Assembly: GCA_040881685.1 (NCBI GenBank)
Contig: JBBECS010000035.1
Span: 1 to 40,538, forward strand
Direction of reading: 5' to 3'
DNA: 40,538 nt
DNA from: Acidimicrobiia bacterium
GTDB taxonomy: Bacteria; Actinomycetota; Acidimicrobiia; IMCC26256; PALSA-555
Within the stretch, counting starts at the first letter, position 1. Each line of letters begins with the position of its first letter. The notes under the pieces are model-generated. The model ran no database searches. It saw only the letters and a list, made by a program, of their open reading frames with translations, and was not told where the DNA came from. Below, one piece after another: positions 31,881 to 39,680 of this stretch. The position numbers and the translations under genes were made by a program.

Positions 31881-32079
31881 GGGGAAGAGCTCGCTTTCTC
31901 CAATGGGGTTCTGTCGGGCGAGCCACGCGGGGACAGGACGTGGCCTCAGGTCGTCCCCGGCATAGCGCCCGGACCCTCCGGAGAAATCGAGGAAGACCCG
32001 ATGAGCACGATCTGGCGCTCATCAAGGCCCATCTTACCTCCTGTTGCGCGTGTGACTCGCGCTCCTAGAGTGAGGCCGC

Positions 32080-33189
32080 ATGACGGCCGCGGGCTCCTCG
32101 ACTCCGAACTCCGTTCCGAGCAACGCAGACGACGCGGACGAGGTCGTCATGGTCGCCCGCGGCATCGCGACGGCGGTTGCGCCGGAGGGTGGGCTCACCG
32201 ACGTACAAGCCGCGTTGCTTCGAGCGATTGCAACCGCCCTGACGGGCGTGGAAGTCGATTACCTGAACCTGGAGCCCCTCGGTGCGGACGAGCTGGCCGC
32301 GCTCCTCGAGCGCCGCGACGAGGCATACCGACAGCGCATCGTTCATCACATGGTGCTCGGAGAGATGGTGTTGCGCCCGCTTCCCCCCGAAGTCGCGTTC
32401 CGTGTGGCCACCTACGCGCGGGCGCTGGGCATCGACGACCGCTTCGTGCGGGTTGCGCGCCGTTACGCGCAGGGCGCGCACGGGCTCGCGTGGATCGACC
32501 TGCGCCGCAATGGCTTCACCGAGCACCTCCAGCAAGCGGACACCGAGGTGCTCCGCGCCCGGGCGGGCACGGTCAACCCCTTCGAGGCGCCGGAACCCGA
32601 CCCTGAGCTCGAGGCCCGGTGGGCCGCGTTCGGCGAGCTGCCCAGCGGCTCCCTCGGCCGGGGCGTCTTCGACATGTACGAGGGTCGTGGGTTCGCCCTT
32701 CCCGGTGCACCAACCGGCGCGTCGGCGTACCTCGCCCAACACGACTTCGTGCACGTGCTGGCCAACTACGGGACGAACCTCAAAGGCGAGCTCGAGGTGT
32801 TCGCGTTCATCGGTCGCGCCGATCCGGATCCGAAGGGCTTCGCGTGGCTCGCGACCCTCGTGGGGTTGTTCGAGACCGGCTACATCTCGGACGCCGGGTT
32901 CTTCGAGCGCGACGTTCGTGAGCACAACATCCAGGCTCCGGGGATGCACTACCGGATCGCGGACGCGATCAGGCGTGGCAAGGCTGTGTGCGAGCGATAC
33001 GACCGTGATCTGTTCATGGTCGACTATCACGCGCTTGCAGATCGCTCGATCGACGAGATGTGCGGGCAGCTGGGCATCCCGCCGAAGTCACCCGAGGCGT
33101 GCGAGAGCGGCTCCGCCGGCGTCTTCGAGCGAGCCGGCATGTCGGAGATGCAGCAACGCGCTGCAGAGGAACGGGAGGCAGCCCGCTGA
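32080..33189 (+). CDS. Coq4-like protein with N-terminal helical domain
   Basis: This 369-aa protein ends in a Coq4-type domain with the diagnostic HDxxH-x11-E metal motif: H221, D222, H225, E237 in QHDFVHVLANYGTNLKGELE. LPSGSLGRGVFDMYEGRGF precedes it, as in Coq4. The N-terminal about 150 residues are helical, with a TerB-like look (VAPEGGLTDVQAALLRAIA), and are not part of eukaryotic Coq4. Coq4 acts in ubiquinone synthesis; actinobacteria usually use menaquinone, so the role here is unknown. ATG 32080 has TAGAGT 8 nt upstream (leaderless). The stop overlaps the next gene by one base. Confidence 0.85.
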   Translation: MTAAGSSTPNSVPSNADDADEVVMVARGIATAVAPEGGLTDVQAALLRAIATALTGVEVDYLNLEPLGADELAALLERRDEAYRQRIVHHMVLGEMVLRPLPPEVAFRVATYARALGIDDRFVRVARRYAQGAHGLAWIDLRRNGFTEHLQQADTEVLRARAGTVNPFEAPEPDPELEARWAAFGELPSGSLGRGVFDMYEGRGFALPGAPTGASAYLAQHDFVHVLANYGTNLKGELEVFAFIGRADPDPKGFAWLATLVGLFETGYISDAGFFERDVREHNIQAPGMHYRIADAIRRGKAVCERYDRDLFMVDYHALADRSIDEMCGQLGIPPKSPEACESGSAGVFERAGMSEMQQRAAEEREAAR

Positions 33190-33515
33190 TGCCCGTGAAC
33201 TTCACGCAGATCATCTCGTTCCGATGCGAGCATCCCGAGCAGATCGTCGAGCTCGCAGCCGCGTGGGACGAGAACCAGGCCGCGGCCGACATCATGGGCT
33301 ACATCGGCAGTCACGTGCTCGCCGATCGTGAGAACCCGGGCGAGTACCTCCTCGTAGCGGAGTTCGGCATCGTGGACCCTGACGTGCCGGCTGCGGAGGA
33401 GGCCACGCGGAACAACGATCGACCCGAAACCCAGCTTTGGCACGAAAAGCTGCTCGCAGTGCTCGACGGCGAGCCGATGTACCGGCACTTCGACGAGATC
33501 TACCGAACGGGCTGA
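33189..33515 (+). CDS. Hypothetical protein, ABM/dimeric alpha-beta barrel-like
   Basis: This 108-aa protein starts at ATG 33189, sharing one base with the Coq4-like stop (TGATG), so it is translationally coupled. The sequence FTQIISFRCEHPEQIVELAAAWDENQAA, HVLADRENPGEYLLVAEF and the C-terminal helix fit a small dimeric alpha/beta-barrel protein. I do not recognise a named family. Its tight link suggests it works with the Coq4-like protein. Confidence 0.7.
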   Translation: MPVNFTQIISFRCEHPEQIVELAAAWDENQAAADIMGYIGSHVLADRENPGEYLLVAEFGIVDPDVPAAEEATRNNDRPETQLWHEKLLAVLDGEPMYRHFDEIYRTG

Positions 33516-33518
33516 CGC

Positions 33519-34097
33519 TCAGTCGGCCTTCGTCTTGCCCTTCGCCTTCTGCGAGCGCTTCCAGTCTCGGACGCGCGCCAGCGTGTCCGGTGAGTCGATG
33601 TCGGCGACCGAGCGCGGGGTTGCGTCGGAGTACGGGCGCGCCGCGTCTTCCCACCCCGGCGGCTGCCAACCGAGGCGCTTGGCGAGGAGCGCGATGAAGA
33701 TCTTCGACTTCTCTTCGCCGAATCCCGGGAGCGCGTGCAATCGCGCGTAGAGGTCGGCGCCGCTCTTCGCGCCGAGCCAGATCTTCGCCGTGTCGCCGCC
33801 GTACTCGTCCACGATCACCTGCGCGAGCGCATGCGCGCGCTTGGCCATCGATCCCGGGAACCGATGGACCGCCGGCTTCGCTTTGAACGCGCCCTCCACG
33901 GCTTCAAGCGCCATCGCCGCGATGGCCGCGGGGTCGAGCCCTCCGAGCCGCTCGTTCAGCGTGTAGGGACCGCGGAACGCCCACTCCATGGGGACCTGCT
34001 GGTCCAAGAGCATGCCGAGGAGCAGCGCGAACGGGTTCTCGACGAGGAGCGAGTCTGCCGCGGGGTCGCCGGTGACCGGCACGGTGGGTTCGGGCAC
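33519..34097 (-). CDS. HhH-GPD-type DNA repair family protein
   Basis: This 192-aa protein has an HhH-GPD fold pattern: LLLGMLLDQQVPMEWAFRGPYTLNERLG, and LHALPGFGEEKSKIFIALLAKRLG (helix-hairpin-helix followed by the Gly/Pro-rich loop). It lacks the Fe-S cysteines of Nth/MutY and the C-terminal Lys/Arg tail is basic. It matches the uncharacterised actinobacterial HhH-GPD family, probably a glycosylase-like base repair protein. The start is GTG 34097 with TAGGGT 7 nt upstream, divergent from the VOC gene. Confidence 0.82.
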   Translation of the reverse strand: MPEPTVPVTGDPAADSLLVENPFALLLGMLLDQQVPMEWAFRGPYTLNERLGGLDPAAIAAMALEAVEGAFKAKPAVHRFPGSMAKRAHALAQVIVDEYGGDTAKIWLGAKSGADLYARLHALPGFGEEKSKIFIALLAKRLGWQPPGWEDAARPYSDATPRSVADIDSPDTLARVRDWKRSQKAKGKTKAD

Positions 34098-34128
34098 GGT
34101 TCCGACCCTAAGGCGTAGCCTCGCGTTC

Positions 34129-34512
34129 ATGCCTGCGATGCACCACGTGAACCTGTGCGTACCACCGAAGATCGACGAGCGGGACGGCGTCGACGCGGAA
34201 GCCGAATGGCTCGTCAACGTGCTCGGGTACCGGAAGGCCGACCCCGGACCGGAGGCGGCGAAGTTCGGGACGTTGCGCTGGTTCGAGGCCGACGACGAAC
34301 ACCAGGTGCACCTCACGGTCGACCCGGACCACAAGCCGTCGGGCCGGGCACACACGGCGATCCGTCTCGACGATGCGCTCGACTCGGTGATCGCACGCCT
34401 CGAGGCCGCGGGACAGTCGCCGCACACGACGACCTTCGACGGTGACCGTCATGTGTTCACCAACGACCCCGCGGGCAACCTTTGGGAACTGATCGGCCCG
34501 CCTGCCGCCTGA
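34129..34512 (+). CDS. VOC (glyoxalase/bleomycin resistance) family protein
   Basis: This 127-aa single-domain vicinal-oxygen-chelate protein has MHHVNLCVPPK with His near the N-terminus, HQVHLTVD, AHTAIRLDD and FTNDPAGNLWELIGP, supplying metal ligands His/Glu. The substrate is unknown. ATG 34129 has TAGCCT 7 nt upstream (leaderless). It is transcribed divergently from the HhH-GPD gene with overlapping promoters. Confidence 0.85.
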   Translation: MPAMHHVNLCVPPKIDERDGVDAEAEWLVNVLGYRKADPGPEAAKFGTLRWFEADDEHQVHLTVDPDHKPSGRAHTAIRLDDALDSVIARLEAAGQSPHTTTFDGDRHVFTNDPAGNLWELIGPPAA

Positions 34513-34519
34513 GTCCACC

Positions 34520-34535
34520 CTGAGACGGCTCTCAG
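34520..34535. promoter_or_regulatory. Inverted repeat upstream of the response regulator
   Basis: CTGAGA-CGGC-TCTCAG is a perfect 6-bp inverted repeat lying 44-59 nt before the response-regulator ATG. It could be an autoregulatory site or a weak terminator after the VOC gene. Confidence 0.35.
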
Positions 34536-34578
34536 GAACGACCCGTCGACGTCCGTCCCGACGGGCACAATTCCCCAC

Positions 34579-35265
34579 ATGCGGGTGCTCGTGGTCGAGG
34601 ACGAGGTGCGGTTGGCCGAGGCGATCGCCGAAGGCTTGATCGCCGAGGGCTTCGATGTCGACGCGGTCCACGACGGGGTCGACGGACTGTGGCGGGCCCG
34701 AGAAGGCTCGTACGACGCGATCGTGCTGGACGTGCTGCTGCCGGGAATGAACGGCTACCGCGTGTGCAAGACCCTTCGGGACGAAGGGGTCTGGACACCC
34801 ATCCTGATCCTCACCGCCAAGGACGGTGAGTACGACGAGGCCGAGGCGCTCGACACCGGCGCCGACGACTTCCTCTCGAAGCCGTTCTCGTTCGTCGTGC
34901 TCCTCGCCCGCCTGCGGGCGCTGTTCCGCCGCGGCGCACCACCTCGTCCGGCGGTGCTCGAGTTCGGCCCGATCCGACTCGACCCGGCTACACGCAAGGT
35001 CAGCCACGGCGACGCAGAGGTGGCGCTCACTGCGCGCGAGTTCTCATTGCTCGAGTACCTGGTGCGCCGCGATGGCGCGGTCGCGTCGAAGCCGGAGATC
35101 CTCGACCACGTCTGGGGCATGGACTTCGCGGGCGACCCGAACGTGGTCGAGGTGTACGTGGGCTACTTGCGCCGCAAGATCGATCAACCGTTCGCGACAC
35201 AGCTGATCCGCACAGTGCGCGGTGCCGGCTATCGGCTCTGCACCGATGCTGCGAGTCCGGCGTGA
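34579..35265 (+). CDS. OmpR/PhoB-family response regulator
   Basis: This 228-aa regulator has a receiver domain with acidic pocket VVEDE, phospho-acceptor D51 in IVLDVLLPGMNGY, TAK and the KPF lysine, then a winged-helix domain (LTAREFSLLEYLVRRDGAV, EVYVGYLRRKID, IRTVRGAGYRL). It is of the MprA/PhoP/TcrA-like group. ATG 34579 has CACAAT 7 nt upstream. It is followed after one base by its histidine kinase. Confidence 0.95.
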   Translation: MRVLVVEDEVRLAEAIAEGLIAEGFDVDAVHDGVDGLWRAREGSYDAIVLDVLLPGMNGYRVCKTLRDEGVWTPILILTAKDGEYDEAEALDTGADDFLSKPFSFVVLLARLRALFRRGAPPRPAVLEFGPIRLDPATRKVSHGDAEVALTAREFSLLEYLVRRDGAVASKPEILDHVWGMDFAGDPNVVEVYVGYLRRKIDQPFATQLIRTVRGAGYRLCTDAASPA

Positions 35266-35266
35266 G

Positions 35267-36574
35267 ATGAGCGTTCGATTCCGCGTGACCCTCGCGGCCG
35301 CCGGTGTGTTCGCTGTCGCGCTCGCGTTCGCCTCCTTCGCACTCGTCACGTCGGTCCACGACAACCTTGCCGACGAGATCGCGCAGACGAACGAGGAGGT
35401 GCTCGATCAAGTCGCGCGCCAGGTGGTGGCCGGCACGCCGCCCGAAGACGTGCGCGTCCCGAGCAACGGTCCCGGCGGGCAGCCCATCGTCCGCGGGCTC
35501 GGCCCCGGCGGCGCCAGCATCGACTTCCCCGGCTCGCCCGGCGCGGGGCGCGCGCCACTGCCACGCGGCCCAGGCGCGGATCCGTTCGTGCAGGCGCGGC
35601 GCACCGTCGAGACGGCCCGCGGGGAGATGACGCTCATCGCCGAGCGGTCCCTCGCCGAGGTCGACAGCACCGTGGACAGCATCACCGATGCGCTGCTCGT
35701 GGGCGTGCCCGTGCTCGTCGTGCTGCTCGCACTGCTCACATGGTGGATCGCCGGACGGGCGCTGCACCCGGTCGAGGCGATTCGCTCCGAGGCGGCCGAG
35801 ATCACCGCGAGCACGATCCACCGGCGGCTCCCGGAGCCGGATACCGATGACGAGATCGGACGGTTGGCCCGCACGATGAACTCGATGCTCGATCGACTCG
35901 AGGAGTCGTCGCTGCGCCAGCGACGATTCGTCTCCGATGCGTCACACGAGCTGCGCAGCCCGGTCGCCGCGATCCGAGCCCAGGTCGAGGTGGCGTTGCG
36001 CAAGGGCAGCGCCGCCGAATGGCCCGAGGTCGCTGCGCGCGTCCTCGAGGAGGATGCCCGCCTGGAACAAGCCGTGACCGAGCTCCTCGAGCTCGCGCGC
36101 GCGGAAGAGAGCCTCGAGCCGGAGCGGGTCGACGTGGATCTCGACGAGGTCGTTCTCGAAGAGACCGAGCGGGTGCGGCGGGTGCCGATCGACGCGAGTC
36201 ATGTATCGGCCGGCCGCGTCAGCGGCAGCGCTCCCCAGCTCGCACGCATCGTGCGAAACCTCCTCGACAACGCGTGTCGCCACGCTCAGTCGAAGGTTGC
36301 CGTCTCGCTGGCGACGCGAGACGGCTCAGCCTGGCTCGCGATCGACGACGACGGCCCGGGCATACCGGCCGGTGACCGGGCGCGGGTGTTCGATCGCTTC
36401 ACGCGCCTCGACGAAGGCCGCGTTCGTGACGCGGGCGGCATGGGCCTCGGGCTCTCGATGGTCAAGGCGATCGTCGATCGTCACGGGGGCGCGGTCGCCG
36501 TCGACGACGCGCCGCTCGGTGGGGCGCGCTTCGTCGTGCGACTCCCACTCGCCGACCACTCCGAGCACGCATAA
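35267..36574 (+). CDS. Sensor histidine kinase
   Basis: This 435-aa membrane kinase partners the upstream regulator. It has two membrane segments (about 7-29 and 142-165) around a Pro/Gly-rich extracytoplasmic sensor of about 110 residues, a HAMP domain (EAAEITASTIHRRLPEPDTDDEIGRLARTMNSM), HisKA with the phospho-His near 227 in SDASHELRSPVAAIRAQ, and a HATPase_c domain with N, G1 and G2 boxes (NLLDNACRHA, DDDGPGIP, GMGLGLSMVKAI). The signal is unknown. Confidence 0.94.
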   Translation: MSVRFRVTLAAAGVFAVALAFASFALVTSVHDNLADEIAQTNEEVLDQVARQVVAGTPPEDVRVPSNGPGGQPIVRGLGPGGASIDFPGSPGAGRAPLPRGPGADPFVQARRTVETARGEMTLIAERSLAEVDSTVDSITDALLVGVPVLVVLLALLTWWIAGRALHPVEAIRSEAAEITASTIHRRLPEPDTDDEIGRLARTMNSMLDRLEESSLRQRRFVSDASHELRSPVAAIRAQVEVALRKGSAAEWPEVAARVLEEDARLEQAVTELLELARAEESLEPERVDVDLDEVVLEETERVRRVPIDASHVSAGRVSGSAPQLARIVRNLLDNACRHAQSKVAVSLATRDGSAWLAIDDDGPGIPAGDRARVFDRFTRLDEGRVRDAGGMGLGLSMVKAIVDRHGGAVAVDDAPLGGARFVVRLPLADHSEHA

Positions 36575-36658
36575 GCCGCGGCGCCGGATACGGTGCGCCC
36601 GAGCTTGCGTCGGCGGCGCAGGTACCCTGCCTCGCCCGTAAGCGGGGCCCGAGCGGCC

Positions 36659-36673
36659 CGGCCCATCGGGCCG
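36659..36673. other. Hairpin before the EEP hydrolase gene
   Basis: CGGCCC (36659-36664) pairs with GGGCCG (36668-36673) around ATC. It covers the alternative GTG 36673, favouring the ATG at 36691 as the start. It may be part of a terminator after the histidine kinase. Confidence 0.35.
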
Positions 36674-36690
36674 TGAGCGGGAAAGATGAC

Positions 36691-37404
36691 ATGCCCGAGC
36701 TGTCGATCGCGTCGTTCAACACCCACTACGGCTTCAGGACCCGGCCACACCCGCCGCGCACGCCCTATGACGTGGAAGCCGCGCTGCGGACGCTCGATGC
36801 CGACGTGATCGTCGTGCAGGAGGTCTGGCGGCCCGACGGGCGCCGCGGCCCACTCGATGACGCCGCCGTCGCGCTGGGCCTCACCGTGCACCACGAGACC
36901 ACCGGCCGGGCGACAGGAACCAAGCACTGGCCGCACATCGCTCGCAACGGCGAAGGGACGGTGGGGATCGGCGTCCTCACCCAGCTCCCGGCACGCCGGA
37001 TCGGTGCGATCCCGCTCGGTCCCACCACGGGGGACCCCGCGCCGGCGCGGACCGCGCTGCACGTGGAGGTCGACGTGCTGGGCTCGCCCCTGCAGGTCGT
37101 TGCGGTCCACTTGACGTCGCGCCTGCTCCACGGTCCGATGCTCCAGCTCCGCCAATTGGCACAAGCCGCGCCCACCGACGACGCCGCGGTGATCGCCGGC
37201 GACTGCAACTTCTGGGGACCAGGCGTTCGCATGTACCTACGCGGCTGGCGTCGAGCAGTGCGCGGGCGCACGTGGCCCGCGCGCTCGCCGCACAGTCAGA
37301 TCGACCACATCCTCATACGACCGCAGATGAAAGCGCGCCGAGGAACAATTCTCGGCAACGTTGGTTCCGACCATCGCCCCGTCCGCGCCGAGATCTCTTG
37401 GTAG
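36691..37404 (+). CDS. Endonuclease/exonuclease/phosphatase (EEP) family protein
   Basis: This 237-aa protein of the DNase I-like fold has ASFNTHYGF, VVQEVW (metal-binding Glu), VVAVHLTSRLLHG, IAGDCNFWGP (catalytic Asp/Asn) and the terminal GSDHRPVRAEI with the SDH His. Members cleave DNA, phosphoinositides or sphingomyelin. The substrate is not predictable. There is no signal peptide, so it is probably cytoplasmic. The start could also be GTG 36673. Confidence 0.85.
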   Translation: MPELSIASFNTHYGFRTRPHPPRTPYDVEAALRTLDADVIVVQEVWRPDGRRGPLDDAAVALGLTVHHETTGRATGTKHWPHIARNGEGTVGIGVLTQLPARRIGAIPLGPTTGDPAPARTALHVEVDVLGSPLQVVAVHLTSRLLHGPMLQLRQLAQAAPTDDAAVIAGDCNFWGPGVRMYLRGWRRAVRGRTWPARSPHSQIDHILIRPQMKARRGTILGNVGSDHRPVRAEISW

Positions 37405-37440
37405 GGAGGGCAGCCGCCCACCCATTGCTGCGAGCGCGGC

Positions 37441-38145
37441 CTAGAAGGGCGGAGTGACTCCGTTGTACGTCAGCATCTCGCGGTAGAGCTGGAGGATGCG
37501 CGGCGCGTACGTAGTGGAGGTGGCCCAGTTGCCGTTACCCATCTGGTTCCACGTTGCGGCTTTGCCCTTCGGCGTCACGAGATGGAACCGCGGGTCCACG
37601 CACGAGAAATGCAGGGGCGGCACCGTGCAGGTGGTCGCCGTCGCGTCCGCGTACGCGAGCAGGTGTTGGATCTGTGCGCGAACTCCGGTGCGCGCGTTCG
37701 GGAACGCCGCGGGTGTTCCGCCGCTGTCGGTCGCGCCGATGCCGGCGAAGTTGTTCTTCCACGCGGGCACGCTGCCGCCGAATCGGAACCAACCCGTCTC
37801 GAGGATGGATTGGACGAATGCCACGTCGCCGCGGACACCCTCGAAGGCGCCTTCCTCCACGAAGAGCTGGGTGAGCGTGGCCACCGGCACGGTGGCCACG
37901 TAGGTGCCACCCGGTTGGGGCTGGCGGCCGGCGAACCAGGCCGCCATCTGGGCCGGGGTCACGAGGGCCGGGCCCTTGATGGTCAGGGAACCCGGGGCCG
38001 CCGGAGGGGCCGCGGGCGGGCTCGATGGAGGTGGGGGTGGGCCGGCGCTCGGCGTGGGCAGCCGGCCGCAGCCGACCGTCACGAGGCCACTCAGGGTCAG
38101 GGCGGCCAGCAACCAAGGGAAGCGCTTCGCGCGCATGGCGGTCAT
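37441..38145 (-). CDS. Glucosaminidase-domain lipoprotein (peptidoglycan hydrolase)
   Basis: This 234-aa protein has a lipoprotein-like signal (LAALTLSGLVTVGC, predicted acylated Cys near 26), a Pro-rich linker (PPPPPSSPPAAPPAAP), and a glucosaminidase-type domain: FVEEGAFEGVRGDVAFVQSILETGWFRFG with the catalytic Glu in ILETGW, then NNFAGIGA and a Trp/Tyr-rich C-terminus. It is probably anchored to the outer face of the membrane and cuts glycan strands. The lipobox is imperfect. ATG 38145 is used. Confidence 0.85.
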   Translation of the reverse strand: MTAMRAKRFPWLLAALTLSGLVTVGCGRLPTPSAGPPPPPSSPPAAPPAAPGSLTIKGPALVTPAQMAAWFAGRQPQPGGTYVATVPVATLTQLFVEEGAFEGVRGDVAFVQSILETGWFRFGGSVPAWKNNFAGIGATDSGGTPAAFPNARTGVRAQIQHLLAYADATATTCTVPPLHFSCVDPRFHLVTPKGKAATWNQMGNGNWATSTTYAPRILQLYREMLTYNGVTPPF

Positions 38146-38246
38146 CTGTGGACGTGATCGGCCCTGTTGCCAGTGAGGTTGAGGCCCAAAATCCCCGGCA
38201 TTGTGCGTTCTCCGCCTGGGGGGTGGTGCGGGTTGGTGCTTGCTGG

Positions 38247-38792
38247 CTACGGCAGGCCCGGGAGACCCGGCGGCGTGGGCAGGGTCACGGGCGGGAGGGT
38301 CACGGGCGGGAGGGTGACGTCGGGGATCGAGATCTCGAGCCGGCCGGCTTTGACCACCGCCACCTGGGACGGACCGAGGTCGACGTTGCCCACCGCGGCG
38401 TGCCCATCAGGTCCGGTGCGCACGATCGTCCCGTCGGGAAGATCGAGCCCGTCGCGGCCCGCCACCTCGCTGCCGTCGGGAAGCACGACCGTGGTGTCGA
38501 CGGCGGACGCGATCGCGGGTTGCGGCTGAGCCTTGTCGCGTCCGAACCATCCGGCGAGCGATCCAACGAGGACCACCGCAGCCGCGGCGGCAGCCACCGA
38601 GGCGAGCGCCGGGCGGAGGCGTCCGGTCGACCGGGTCCGCAGTGGGGTGACCACGGTGGCCCAAGCGGCAGGGCGGGCGTCGGCAAGGAGACGGGCCTCG
38701 AGTCCGGTGACGAACTCAGGGCTCGGCTGCGGCGCGGCGCGGGCGCCCGCGGTCTCGAGCAAGGTCTCGACGTCGCGGCGGCTTGCGTTCAT
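38247..38792 (-). CDS. Anti-sigma-factor-like membrane protein with FecR-like domain
   Basis: This 181-aa protein overlaps the sigma-factor stop by ATGA. The N-terminal about 50 residues are cytoplasmic and helical (VETLLETAGARAAPQPSPEFVTGLEARLL), followed by one membrane segment (ASVAAAAAAVVLVGSLAGWF, about 66-85), then an outer FecR-like part with VVLPDGSEVAGRDGLDLPDGTIVRTGPDG and VKAGRLEI. The end has a VTLPP pentapeptide repeated three times and a Pro/Gly tail. There is no HxxxCxxC zinc motif. Its role is the likely regulator of the adjacent sigma factor. Confidence 0.78.
   Translation of the reverse strand: MNASRRDVETLLETAGARAAPQPSPEFVTGLEARLLADARPAAWATVVTPLRTRSTGRLRPALASVAAAAAAVVLVGSLAGWFGRDKAQPQPAIASAVDTTVVLPDGSEVAGRDGLDLPDGTIVRTGPDGHAAVGNVDLGPSQVAVVKAGRLEISIPDVTLPPVTLPPVTLPTPPGLPGLP
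38282..38325. repeat. Short tandem repeat encoding VTLPP
   Basis: A 15-bp unit (GGGTCACGGGCGGGA) is repeated about 2.5 times and encodes the VTLPP repeats at the C-terminus of the anti-sigma-like protein. Confidence 0.8.
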
Positions 38793-39388
38793 CCGTCGTC
38801 TCCGCTGCGCTCGAACTCGCGACGCAGGGCTCCCAGGGCCCGGTGGAGCGTCACTGCGAGCACCGGCTTCGAACAACCCATGGCCTCCGCGGCGTCGTCG
38901 GCACTGAGGCCAGAGAGATAGCGGAGGGTGAGCGCTGCCTGGTAGCGCGGACGCAGCGTGTCGAGCGCCGTGAGCATGTCGCGGATCTCGTCGTCGCGTT
39001 CGATGCCCTCGAGGTCGTCATGCGAGTGCTCGTCGGCCAGGGCTCGCAGCGCGCGCTGGCCGCGCTGCGAGCGGCTGCGACCCTCGCGGCGGTAATGGTC
39101 GACGAGCTCGTTCGAGGCGATGCGATAGAGCCAGGGGCCGAAGCCGGCGCCTTCGGCGTCGAAGCGATCGAGGTTGCGGTAGGCCCGCTCGAAGGTGGCC
39201 GCCGTGACGTCCTCGGCTGCTTCGCGGGTCCAGGTGCGCCGGTGCGCGTAAGCAAAGATCCGACCGACGTAGCGGCGGTACAGGGTGCCGAAGGCACTCG
39301 GGTCGAGACGGGCACGGGCGACCAGTTCACGGTCATCCAGCACCACTGGGTCTTCGGTTTCGAGATGCACCGGCTCGACTGACCCCAC
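38789..39388 (-). CDS. ECF-type RNA polymerase sigma factor
   Basis: This 199-aa sigma factor has region 2 (LYRRYVGRIFAYAHRRTWTREAAEDVTAATFERAYRNLDRF) for core and -10 binding, a short linker, and region 4 (LRPRYQAALTLRYLSGLSADDAAEAMGCSKPVLAVTLHRALGALRREF), a helix-turn-helix for the -35 element. Sizes fit extracytoplasmic-function sigma factors. GTG 39388 is the likely start. It is paired with an overlapping membrane anti-sigma-like gene. Confidence 0.93.
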   Translation of the reverse strand: MGSVEPVHLETEDPVVLDDRELVARARLDPSAFGTLYRRYVGRIFAYAHRRTWTREAAEDVTAATFERAYRNLDRFDAEGAGFGPWLYRIASNELVDHYRREGRSRSQRGQRALRALADEHSHDDLEGIERDDEIRDMLTALDTLRPRYQAALTLRYLSGLSADDAAEAMGCSKPVLAVTLHRALGALRREFERSGDDG

Positions 39389-39680
39389 CGCTCCTCAGTC
39401 TGGCGGGCTGACGCCACGACCGATGCGAGCGTACCGGGGTCGCTCGAGATCTCGAAACGGGTCATTTTCGGCTTTCGTGCCGGCCGGGGCCGATGACGCA
39501 GGGTCCGTGGGGTTGGGGCGGGGCGGACGGCGCCATCGGCCCCGGAGCCGGCGCGACCGGGGCCGGTGAGTCCTCCTGCTGGATCACCACACGTGGGCTG
39601 AAACGACGGGGAGGGGGCCCGCTTACACCCGGTGCCCAGATTTTCCGGCCGAGCCGGGACCGCTCATTTAGCCTCCGAGC
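39389..39680. other. Intergenic region between sigma factor and SDR
   Basis: These 292 nt contain no convincing gene. A hairpin GGCCCCGG/CCGGGGCC (39538-39545 with 39557-39564) lies near the middle. The SDR -10 element TAGCCT is at 39669-39674. Both genes diverge from here. Confidence 0.5.
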
